Assembly: GCF_000372725.1 (NCBI RefSeq)
Contig: NW_005201176.1
Coordinates: 153,308 to 217,307, forward strand
Source: Emiliania huxleyi CCMP1516
Taxonomy: Eukaryota; Haptophyta; Isochrysidales; Noelaerhabdaceae
Reading direction: 5' to 3'
DNA: 64,000 nucleotides
Under the pieces are notes generated by a model. That model worked only from the letters and a program-made list of their open reading frames with translations. It did no database searches and was not told the origin of the DNA. Made by a program: the position numbers and the translations under genes. This document shows positions 11,701-19,593 of this stretch, piece after piece (positions within the stretch are counted from its first letter, which is position 1; every line of letters starts with the position of its first letter).

Positions 11701-12247
11701 CGCCCCCGCGGGCTCGAGAGCGCCATAGTCGGCCCAGGCGTTGACTTGGTCGACGAGTACTTGGTCGGAGAGGCTGTCTCCAAAGTACGGCACCGAGAGG
11801 GAGGTTGGCAGGGCGCCGCTGCCCGCGACCGTGGCGGTGTGCAGCGCGCGCGCCGCCGACGGCGCCGCCATCGCCGCCTCCACCCCGACCACCTCGCCGC
11901 CTCGCACAAACTCGAACGTCGAGTAGATCTCAGCGAGCCCCGCCTCGGCGATCGCAATGGCGCGCTGCGCAGAGTAGGACTGCGCCTCGACGAGGCGCGT
12001 GAGCATCTCCGGGTACTCCTGTCGCCACGTCTTCCGCGCCTTGCGGATCGCACCGGCCAGCTCCTCGCCCGCCGGCGCCGCCGCCGCAGCAAAGACAGCA
12101 ACGCCGGTCGCGAGCGTCGAGCGCTTGCCCTCGGGGCCGGTAGGGAACTGCACGCCCTGCGCACGGTTGCGGAGGGAAGGAGGCGTTACAGGGTGCTGGG
12201 TGCGTGACAACATGGGCGCGCGCGAGCGCCTCCGTAATCTTCGGCAT
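8794..12247 (-). CDS. Conserved protein of unknown function, about 11 exons
   Basis: Exons placed (minus, in order): 12247-12218, 12156-11691, 11443-11372, 11171-11113, 11047-10888, 10437-10181, 10048 to about 9970 (end not fixed), 9491-9387, 9232-9179, 9101-9046, 8997-8794; about 510 aa. Recognisable stretches are [86 protein letters not shown] and [15 protein letters not shown]. They read as one coherent globular protein that I believe has relatives in other algae, but I cannot assign a function. The [11 protein letters not shown] segment looks like a Rossmann-type turn (inference). Six introns use GC donors. Most introns start with a copy of the next exon's first bases and several are filled by 10-bp tandem repeats. 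The link between the exon at 10048 and that at 9491 is unresolved. Confidence 0.7.
8998..9045 (-). repeat. Intron made of an 11-bp tandem repeat
   Basis: A 48-bp intron consisting largely of CTAGGAAGTGT-type units (plus strand); the AG acceptor is inside the repeat unit. Confidence 0.7.
9102..9178 (-). repeat. GC-AG intron with a copy of the downstream exon start
   Basis: In the sense direction the intron begins GCATGCTC and the next exon begins GCATGCTG. Joining gives [14 protein letters not shown] in frame. Confidence 0.7.
9233..9386 (-). repeat. GC-AG intron containing an extra copy of the 3' splice site
   Basis: The downstream exon starts GCAACTTCCGGCCG; inside the intron at 9281-9306 lies GCGATTTCCGGCCGACG preceded by TCTAG. 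The 5' end of the intron (GCAGACGCTTCTTCCG) is a third, weaker copy. This suggests two successive duplications at one acceptor. Confidence 0.65.
9497..9552. repeat. 10-bp tandem repeat, unit CCCGCAATCT
   Basis: About five units, in an intron of the conserved unknown gene. Similar units in the opposite orientation occur at 10090-10165. Confidence 0.9.
10049..10180 (-). repeat. GT-AG intron filled by 10-bp repeats
   Basis: The plus strand shows GCGGGAGAGT/GCGGGAGATT units. In sense, the intron starts GTACGTCCCG and the next exon GTACGTGCCG, a 9/10 match. The joined frame reads [12 protein letters not shown]. Confidence 0.8.
10438..10887 (-). repeat. 450-bp intron made of a GC-rich 10-bp minisatellite
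   Basis: Units CGGGTTGGAG and CGGGAGGGTG alternate for about 390 bp. Sense intron start GCGAGCTGCAAC resembles the next exon start GGGAGCTGAAC. The donor is GC and the frame joins as [15 protein letters not shown]. The Pro/Thr- and Gly-rich long ORFs across the repeat are artefacts. Confidence 0.85.
11048..11112 (-). mobile_element. Introner-like insert with a 28-bp flanking duplication
   Basis: A 65-bp GT-AG intron. Its first 28 bases (11112-11085, minus) are identical to the first 28 bases of the next exon (11047-11020). The remaining 37 bp contain GAACAGCGTCTCTTCAC and end in GTGTGAACAG directly at the acceptor. Removal restores the frame as [15 protein letters not shown]. Confidence 0.85.
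11172..11371 (-). repeat. GC-AG intron with purine/pyrimidine dinucleotide tract
   Basis: Sense intron start GCAAGCCTG equals the next exon start GCAAGCCTG (9/9). The interior is (CA)/(CG)-rich dinucleotide repeat. Joined frame: [12 protein letters not shown]. Confidence 0.8.
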
Positions 12248-12424
12248 AAGTCACAGCGATCCAGTCGGTGCGGCGTCGCACGGCCAAGTCAGGAGCCGAC
12301 ACCGACCCAACCCAACAACCCAACCCAGAAAGCACGATTCTGAAGAGAGAGAGAGAGAGAGAGAGATTCTCTCTCTCGATTCTGAAGTTGGGCCCTCAGT
12401 CTCCCCCCATCCCCAGGGCCTCCA

Positions 12425-12490
12425 GGGCTCGCACCTCAACCTCTCACAGACCAGCGCATAGCGGCATAACGTATTTTCTTCTCATAACAC
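12425..12490 (+). repeat. Dispersed short repeat, copy 1
   Basis: Shares GGCTCGCACCTCAACCTCTC and the following 35 or so bases with 58471-58536. Function unknown. Confidence 0.8.
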
Positions 12491-12715
12491 GGCGGCGAGC
12501 CGCGTCGCCAGCCGTCTCGCGAGAGAGCGGCGCCGCCGCGTGCGCGCAGCAGCCGCCGCGGCAGAGGCGAGCCGCGGCGACGTCCGCACTAACGGATAAC
12601 GGCCATTGGCGGTTTTCTCTCTCTCTCTCTCTCTCTCGGTGGTCCTGTTCACAGCCCGCGTTGTGATCTTCACACCACACAAGCACCACGCTGCGCCCAG
12701 CGCAGAGAGGCAGAC

Positions 12716-13525
12716 ATGTCGGAGCCCCCTCCAGTGGAGGATCCCGCCGACGAGGGAGGCGGCGAGCACAAGAAGAAGCGCAAGAAGCACAAGAAGCACC
12801 GCTCCAAGGAGGGAGACGGCGCTGACGCTGAGGGCGAGCCCGCAAACGGCAACAGCGCGGCAGAGGCGGCCAAGGCGTCAGAGGTCTCGCCCGGCCGCGG
12901 CTCCGGCTCGCGCGGCCGCGCTGGCTCGCGCGGCCGCGCAGACGACCGTCGCAGCCGCAGCCGCAGCCCGCGCCGCCGCAGCAGGAGCCCGAGCTACGAC
13001 CGGCGCCGCGACGACCGGCGCCGCTCGCCGCCACGCTACCGCGACTACCGCGACGACCGGCGCCGCTCGCCGCCGCGCTACCGCGACGACCGCCGCCGCT
13101 CGCCTCCTCGCTACCGCGACCATGGCAGGCGGCGCTCGCCTCCGCCGCGCCACCGCGACGACCGGCGGCGCGGCAGCTCGCCGCCGCGCGGCGACTTCAC
13201 GCGGAGCTATGGGGGGAGGTCGCGGAGCTACAGCCCCTCGCCCGTGCGCAAGAAGAAGCCGGCGGCGCCGGCCGACAACAAGCCGGCCCGCTTTTGGGAC
13301 GGCTTCCAGTGGGTCGACGTCGAGAAGAACGAGGCCGACTCGGCGCCGCTGATGGGGCAGGCGACGCGCAAGGACCGGCGGCTGTACGTGGGCAACCTGC
13401 CCATCGGCGCGGGGCTGGCGGACAAGCAGCTCTCCGAGTTCGTCTCCACCGCCATGAAGCAGCGCGGCCTGATTGCGCAGGAGGCGCCTGACCCCGTCCT
13501 CTCGGTCTGGCTCTCGCCCGAGGTG

Positions 13526-13622
<97 letters not shown>

Positions 13623-14348
13623 GCTCACCCACGCGCAACGGGCCTTGCACTTTGAATGCCGTGGGGCTCCTGTCGTTAGACGTGGAGACGCGAGGGCTGC
13701 CCCCCCTAGGGGACGTACGCATTCGTCGAGTTCCAGAGCCCCGACATCGCAAACCTCGCGCTTGGGCTCAACGGCATCATGCTGCTCACCTCCGCCCTGC
13801 GCATCTCCCGCCCAAACAACTACCAGGTCCCCGTCGCCAACGCCGCCGACGCGCCCGGCCTCGCGCCGCAGGCCTCTGGGGGAGGCAGCACGGGCGTCGT
13901 GACCGGGGAGGATGCGGCCTCGCGCGCACTCGCCGCGGCGGCCGCCCTCGCGGGGGTTGGTCCGATGCCGACGCCCGCGGCGCTGTCCGCGATGACCGCC
14001 CAGCTCGCCGCCGGGGCCGGCGCAGGAGCCGGCGCGGCCGGCGCGGGCGGCGCGCCCGCGTGCACGAGCACCGTCATCTCGTGCAGCAACATGCTCACCC
14101 CGGCGGAGCTCGCCGACCCGGAGGAGCGGGAGGGCCTCAAGGAGGACGTGACGGAGGAGTGCGCCCGGTTCGGCAAGCTGCTCGGGGTCAAGGTGCCCGC
14201 GGACGCCAACCCGGACTGCTGCGCATACGTCCGCTTTGAGAGCCTCGAGGCCGCCGCCGCCGCGATCGCGTCCCTCTCCGGCCGAAAGTTCGACGGCCGG
14301 ACGGTCGGCGTCCTCTCCGTCGACGAGGCCGCCTTCGACGCGCTGTGA
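12716..14348 (+). CDS. U2AF2: U2AF large subunit (U2AF65-like) splicing factor lacking the middle RRM
   Basis: Two exons, 12716-13522 and 13710-14348, 481 aa. It binds the polypyrimidine tract of introns and recruits U2 snRNP. Residues about 20-180 form an Arg/Ser-rich domain with RSRSRSPRRRSRSPS. Next comes a Trp-containing linker (ARFWDGFQWVD) at the position of the U2AF ligand motif, then RRM1 at about 222-305 with RRLYVGNLPIG and TYAFVEFQSPD, matching human RRM1 (RLYVGNIPFG, FAFLEFRS). A C-terminal UHM lies at about 387-477 with TVISCSNMLTPAELADPEE and the R-x-F loop GRKFDGR. The canonical RRM2 is missing; in its place is an Ala/Gly-rich linker of about 80 residues. The intron lies inside RRM1 and consists of a dispersed (CA)n repeat element. 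Confidence 0.9.
13523..13709 (+). mobile_element. (CA)n repeat element forming the whole U2AF65 intron (copy C)
   Basis: Begins GTGACG at the donor, runs through about 95 bp of CA repeats and a core starting CCGCTCACCCACGCG, and ends CCCCCCCTAG at the acceptor. The core matches copies at 40346-40830 and 55190-55345 (reverse orientation) and 61965-62398 (same orientation). Confidence 0.85.
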
Positions 14349-15145
14349 GGAGGAACCAGTCTGCGAGGCGGGGCGCGCGGGGGGGCAGAGGTGGGGGGGG
14401 AGGGGGGGCGGGGGGGGGGGCGCGTCCCTACTCTCATGGCGGCGGCTAGGAGCCTACGCGGCCGTCGGCAGCGGGGCCTGGGCTCGCGCTCCCCTGAACC
14501 TCCCCACCCTCCCCCCCCCGAACAGTGCTCCGTGTCCTGACGGCGCCGCGACACGCTTACAGGCTCAGTCCTCAACCCTGGCTCGCCGTGCGGCGCAAGG
14601 AGCGCGGGGCCGGTGCACGGGGGTCGTCCCCCGGACCGGAGCGCCCACGGAGAGAGATGGCCCATACACTCCCCTGCATATTCGGTCCCTGTCCGCTGTC
14701 GGCTGTCTCGCTCGCTCGCTCCGAACTCTGTCTAGTTTTCGCACACGCCACACCGTTTGTCTCGACTTACTCTGCGGGCGTCGCGCGTCGGTCGGGGCGT
14801 CGCTCTTATCATTTGCAGTTTACGAGTTTTACCAAAATTGCGCGCGCATGCGGGACGTATGGGTCCGGGGCAGGGGCGGTCCTCTCGTGTGCCCCGGGGG
14901 AGGTTCAAAGGACCACGCTGCACGCAACTCAGTGGCACCACAACTGCCGAGGTGCGGGAGTTGGCAGTTGCGAGTGCCGACACAGATGCACACGGCCGGG
15001 AGGCCGGGCGCCGGTGGTGTGAGAGCACACGCGCTCCCGCGCAAGGATGCCGCGTGCAGATCATCGAGGCAGCACGAGCAGCCAGCATCGACGTGGACTG
15101 TGAGTTCCTCACCCGCGGCCGACGCGCCACGCCTCAGCACGGAGA
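14349..15145. other. No gene recognised
   Basis: Includes poly-G runs just after the U2AF65 stop and short ORFs on both strands with no domain. Confidence 0.5.
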
Positions 15146-15397
15146 TCACGCGGGCTTTCTCTTCAGCGTGCTAATATAGAGCACGTTGTTGCCGCGGATG
15201 AAGGCGTCGCCGTACTTAGCCTTGAGCTGGCCATTGTGGTACTCCTCCGTCTGCTCCATCGCAATGTTCATGAAGCCGTCGAGGCACGCGAGAACGCCGC
15301 GGTAGTCGACGCCCGAGTTGAGCTTGACCACGACCGGGCGGCCGAGCACGTTCTTGAGGAACGCGGACGGGTTCGACGCGTTCGGGTTCTTGGACAT
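15146..15397 (-). CDS. LSM6: U6 snRNA-associated Sm-like protein LSm6
   Basis: 83 aa, single exon, starting MSKNPNASNPSAFLKNVLG. The Sm fold is nearly identical to other LSm6 proteins: GRPVVVKLNSGVDYRGVLAC (Sm1), then FMNIAMEQTEE, and the Sm2 motif FIRGNNVLYIS. LSm6 is part of the LSm2-8 ring that binds the 3' end of U6 snRNA in the nucleus and the LSm1-7 ring in mRNA decay. The ATG at 15397 gives the usual length; longer upstream reading is leader. It is encoded opposite to the U2AF65-like gene, 0.8 kb away, so two splicing genes are convergent neighbours. Confidence 0.97.
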   Translation of the reverse strand: MSKNPNASNPSAFLKNVLGRPVVVKLNSGVDYRGVLACLDGFMNIAMEQTEEYHNGQLKAKYGDAFIRGNNVLYISTLKRKPA

Positions 15398-15781
15398 GAC
15401 CCGGGGAGGTATGTAGTGGGGATGTTCGTGTGGCGGTGCGCGTGAGGCGGCTGGCTCGTTATAGGTCGAACGAGGCCAAAAAAATCGCCAATTCCACCCA
15501 GACCCTGCGTCACTCATGAATAGGAAGAGGCAGACTCCCTAGGGTGGGCGACGGCTAGCGCACCACACACCTCTCCTTAAAATCCCTGTGTGGTGGCGGC
15601 GTGCCGTCCTCCCATCCCTCCCTTGGGTTGTCTGTTTTCTTTCTTTCTTTCTTTCGCAAAGCTCGCTTCCGAGCTCTCACGCCGCGCGTAGGGCCCTTAG
15701 GGGCCTAGAGAACACAACCCCCTCTCTCTTTTCTCCCAGTAAGCTATAAGTACGTACAAGCAAGGCGGGCACGTGAATGCA

Positions 15782-17908
15782 ATGGCGGATGCTGAGGATG
15801 TACAGTCCAAGCTCAGTGCAGAGATGCATGCTCCCGGAGACTGCGCCAATGGCTGCACAAACGAGAGCATGGCATCCATGCGGGTGAGCGCACGCGGCCC
15901 GCCACCTACCAACGCTTGGGCCGGTCCCGAGTATCTGCTCGAGAGCCAGCAAACCGCGCATTCGCGTGCTCCGCGTGAGGCTGGCTTGGGCGGCGGCCGC
16001 TTGCACAGCATGGACGACCGCGAGCCATTCGGACCGGCGCCAATCTTGCGTGCGCCGTGGGGCGACGTGGCCGAGTTCCCGACAGACAGCGCATGGCAGA
16101 CGAACGCGCACCAGGTGAACCATCTGCTCGATCGCGGGCTGCGCAAGATCGCCGACGCGCGAGCTGAGCTCAAGGCCACGTACGGCGATTATTACGGCCG
16201 GGTCGCGTCGGTCGCGTCGAGCTGCGCGTACGGCGTGCCGACGTTCATCTCGCAGGCGGCGCGCGCGGGCACCGTGCGGCGCCTCCTACACGCAGTCGTC
16301 ACCTCCGCGCCGTACACGATCGTGCTCGCCGGCCACTCCGCCGCCCAGGCCTCCGGTAACCACTTCAACCAGTCGTACACGCACTGGCTACACTCGCTGC
16401 TGGCGCCGCCACTCGCTGCGGTGGGCGTCGAGCTCGTCACGCGCAATCACGCCATGGGCGGCCTGCCCTCACACCACCGCGCGTCGTGCTTCGCGGCGGC
16501 GTACGGCGCGGACGCCGACGCCGTGCTGTGGGACTATGCGATGACGGCGGGCTCGCCGCACGAGATGGACTACTTCTTTCGGCAGGCGATGATGCAGCCG
16601 CGCCGGCCGCTCCTCGTGGGCTTCCAGCCCATCACCAAGGCCGCGGGCCCCGCCGCCTGCCCGCCGCCCATGATGGCCAGCGGCGGCAGCGGCGGCAGCG
16701 GCGGCAGCGGCGGCAGCGGCGGCAGCGGCGGCAGCGGCGGCAGCGGCGGCAGCGGCGGCAGCAACTCCTACCCATCAGAGAAGTTTGACCTGTGGCGGCT
16801 CCTGCGCGTGTACGAGCAGCGCGGCTACCACGTGGCGGGCGTCTCCGGCGCTGCCGTCGCGTGGCAGCCGGCGGGAGAGACCGGCGGCACCTCGCCGCAC
16901 ACGACCACCTCCGCGGAGCAAGCGCTCGCCTCATTGCCGCCGGGCGTGCGTTTCCTGCACTGCCGCGCCCAAAACAACCAGCTGCTCTCGGACACGTGCC
17001 GCAAGTACGCCTACGACTGCCACTGCTGGGACGACTACGCAACGGCGAAAGCAACCGGCAACGGCAAGCACGGTGCGGCGTGCCCCGGAGCGGCGTCGTG
17101 GCACCCAGGGTGGCGCGAGCACCGGATCCGCGGGCACATGGCGGGGGCGATGTTCCTCGACCTACTGGAGCAGGCGCTTACCACCTTCCAGCAGGAAGCC
17201 TCGGTCGGCGCGCTGCCGTTGGCGTCGGAGGCGTGGCACGCGGCGCCGCTGCTCGAGGACCAGGCGGCCGCCGCCGCCTCCATTCTATCGCTGGCCAACT
17301 CGTCGTGTGCGACGTCGCCTGCCTTCGACAGCCTCGGCTGCCACGTCACGTATGAGTGTGCGACTGAGTTCGCGCCGCGCGTCGGCGCGTCCATCAGCGA
17401 CCTCGTCGTGGGCGACGACCCGGCGGAGTTCGTCTCGCGGAAGGGCGGGCGGTGGAACCACACGGACGGCGGGTCCGGAAAAGGCGGACTGTGCCCCGCC
17501 TCGGGGCAGACGTTTGGCCGTGGCTACTACAGCGGCGACCACGCCTCGGGCTGGCTGGTGCTGCAGCTCCCGCGTGTGCGCCTCGGCGTCTTCATCCTCA
17601 ACGGATGGGGCGTCTCGCCGAACGTCATCAACTGCGGCGCGAGCGACTGGGGCACCGTGCTGCTGAAGGGCAAGAACTACAGTGGCGTGCCGAATGCGGA
17701 GCTCCGTCTCAATGGCAAGAAGGTCACCGCGTGCGAGCCGACCGGTACCCTCCGTGGCGGCAGCATCGTGCGCGCGCCGGAGCTCGCCAGTGCCGGCGCA
17801 GGGACTACCGTCGAGCTCGCGGTGCGCGCGGCCCGTGCGCACCACACAGACGAGGAGGTGGCGCCGCCGCCACCGCCGCTCGTGATTAGCCACGTCATGT
17901 GGCGATGA
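15782..17908 (+). CDS. SGNH-hydrolase-like protein with a Gly-Gly-Ser repeat linker
   Basis: A single open frame of about 708 aa from the first in-frame ATG (MADAEDVQSK). Blocks resembling an SGNH/GDSL-type hydrolase occur in order: IVLAGHSAAQASGNHFNQSY (nucleophile block), VTRNHAMGG (Gly block), ADAVLWDYAMT, and HPGWREHRIRGHMAG near residue 450 as a possible Asp/His block. Between them sits (Gly-Gly-Ser)n from 16681 to 16761, encoded by a GGC/AGC trinucleotide repeat and likely length-polymorphic. The C-terminal third is a beta-rich domain (GGLCPASGQTFGRGYYSGDH) that I do not recognise. The fold call is an inference from motif order. An AATAAA lies just after the stop, at about 17920. Confidence 0.6.
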   Translation: MADAEDVQSKLSAEMHAPGDCANGCTNESMASMRVSARGPPPTNAWAGPEYLLESQQTAHSRAPREAGLGGGRLHSMDDREPFGPAPILRAPWGDVAEFPTDSAWQTNAHQVNHLLDRGLRKIADARAELKATYGDYYGRVASVASSCAYGVPTFISQAARAGTVRRLLHAVVTSAPYTIVLAGHSAAQASGNHFNQSYTHWLHSLLAPPLAAVGVELVTRNHAMGGLPSHHRASCFAAAYGADADAVLWDYAMTAGSPHEMDYFFRQAMMQPRRPLLVGFQPITKAAGPAACPPPMMASGGSGGSGGSGGSGGSGGSGGSGGSGGSNSYPSEKFDLWRLLRVYEQRGYHVAGVSGAAVAWQPAGETGGTSPHTTTSAEQALASLPPGVRFLHCRAQNNQLLSDTCRKYAYDCHCWDDYATAKATGNGKHGAACPGAASWHPGWREHRIRGHMAGAMFLDLLEQALTTFQQEASVGALPLASEAWHAAPLLEDQAAAAASILSLANSSCATSPAFDSLGCHVTYECATEFAPRVGASISDLVVGDDPAEFVSRKGGRWNHTDGGSGKGGLCPASGQTFGRGYYSGDHASGWLVLQLPRVRLGVFILNGWGVSPNVINCGASDWGTVLLKGKNYSGVPNAELRLNGKKVTACEPTGTLRGGSIVRAPELASAGAGTTVELAVRAARAHHTDEEVAPPPPPLVISHVMWR

Positions 17909-17978
17909 GAGCTGTACATAAATAAAGTCGCTGCTTGCGATGCGCCCTTCTTGCCACCCCGGCTCTGGGGGGAGGCGG

Positions 17979-18346
17979 GGGCCCTAGAGGGTATCCATGC
18001 GGGGGGAGATGGGGTCCGGGACTTTTTTCTTTTTTCGATTTTTTACTTGTTTTCAGAGGAATTCGCCGTACAAACCAGCCGAATTTAAGATTTGAAGGCG
18101 GGGCGGCCGTGAGCTGTAAAATCTTGAAAATGTGTGAATTTACAGCTAAAATCTTGCAAAAATGCGCTCCAGAGCTCTAAAATCTTGGTCTAAAATCTGA
18201 AAATCGCCGGCCTGCGGCCGGCCTCTAAAATCTTAAATTCGGCGGACTTGTACTTGCGGCCATGCTATCACGCCTTGCGACAGCCTGTCGGCGCTGCTGA
18301 CCGTGCCCTGCTGCACAATTGACCACCTGCATAGCTCGCGGCCTTA
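17979..18346 (+). mobile_element. Dispersed repeat 'X', copy 1 (interrupted by a MITE)
   Basis: Starts GGGCCCTAGAGGGTATCC and ends CATAGCTCGCGGCCTTA. The same two ends and the roughly 95-bp right part occur in reverse at 34940-35170. Its class is unknown; neither long terminal inverted repeats nor a clear target duplication is visible. Confidence 0.75.
18072..18249 (+). mobile_element. 178-bp MITE with terminal inverted repeats and GTAC target duplication
   Basis: Ends are imperfect inverted repeats of about 22 bp with a perfect 16-bp core (GCCGAATTTAAGATTT). Flanks are GTAC at 18068-18071 and 18250-18253. The second copy of the host repeat (34940-35170) has an empty site with a single GTAC. 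The interior repeats TAAAATCTTG-like words. Confidence 0.85.
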
Positions 18347-19593
18347 GTATCCACCATTCAGTGACGACCTGATCGTACGGCCAGTAGGAAGGTGTCCTTC
18401 CAGCGCGTGCACGCTTCTGACGCAATGCGCGTCACAAACTGCCTCGGCGACTGGCTGCTGGCACTCTCGAGGCTATGCCTACACAGCCTCGCGCGCATGG
18501 GCAGTCAAGAGGGACCACGCACCTTCTCAGGACAGCACCAGTGCCTCTCTCTTGGACCGGCAAACTTGGTGGTCTCGTGTCACCAATGTGGGACCAGTGC
18601 GGCATCGGACGCGCCATCGACAGCTCTGAACTGCGCCTCACCACTGACCGGGAAGGCTGCCAAGTGGGCCAGCGCAGGTCGCACATTGTGGCAGCAGTCA
18701 GCAGTGCATGTCTGATAGCTAGCAGCAGCGTCAGGGTCTCGCAGGGTCGGATCGTGTCAAGCCTCTCGCCCGGCCGGCCGCGTGCAGACGTCGGCCTGTC
18801 TGCTGTCTGGAGTGATCTGTCGGCGGTCAGTACGACCGATCAGGTTGGAGTTTTCTGATGGTTGGAGGGTCTATCTGTATGTACTCCTCGAGATCTCTCC
18901 AAATCTGCCCTCTACTCAACCGTACTCATTCGGGAAGTTGGTGCTCTGAGCGACTCTGAGCGCCGGAGCCCCGTTTCCGCACTGCTGCGCGGCGCACGGT
19001 GCCTCCGGGGGCCCCCGCGCCCCCCCAGAGGGCCACATCCCCCCTGTCGCCCCCCCCAGCACTCCAAGGTGCCAAAGGAACAAACAAGGGCACAACAACA
19101 GACGACAGGAAGTGACATGCGAGGCTAGAGCAGGCTTGCTCCACCTCTAGCAATCTCGCCGCCCGGCGAGGCACGGACGAGACCGTTGGGGTCTAGTGAG
19201 GTGTCTATGGACGCCCTCCTCTGCTACGGACTCCCTCACTAAAAAAGAAACTTGCGGCGGACGGTTCCAGGACATTACTGTGTCTCGCGCTTGATTGATT
19301 GATCTCGCGCCTACATTCATTACGAGAGCGGGGGAACGAGAGAACTGTCGGCGAACGTCAACTCAGGGTGCCTAGTGCCTGCTACCACCAAGACAGGCGC
19401 CGCCTTTGCTGTGTCGCGTCCTCCGCGTCGCCAGCCCACCACATTTGCTCGCCATCCGCGCATCACCGTCCACAACAGCCCGCCCCATACCTCCTCAGCC
19501 CCTCATCGCCGCCGCAAACGCCGAGAGCGCCCTTCGCCCATCGCATCGCCCTCGCGCCCCTCAGCCGCCACCACCTCCGACAGGTCGTTCGAA
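18347..19593. other. No gene recognised
   Basis: Only short ORFs without domains. The last 200 bp before 19594 are C-rich and may be the leader of the nitrate transporter. Confidence 0.5.
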
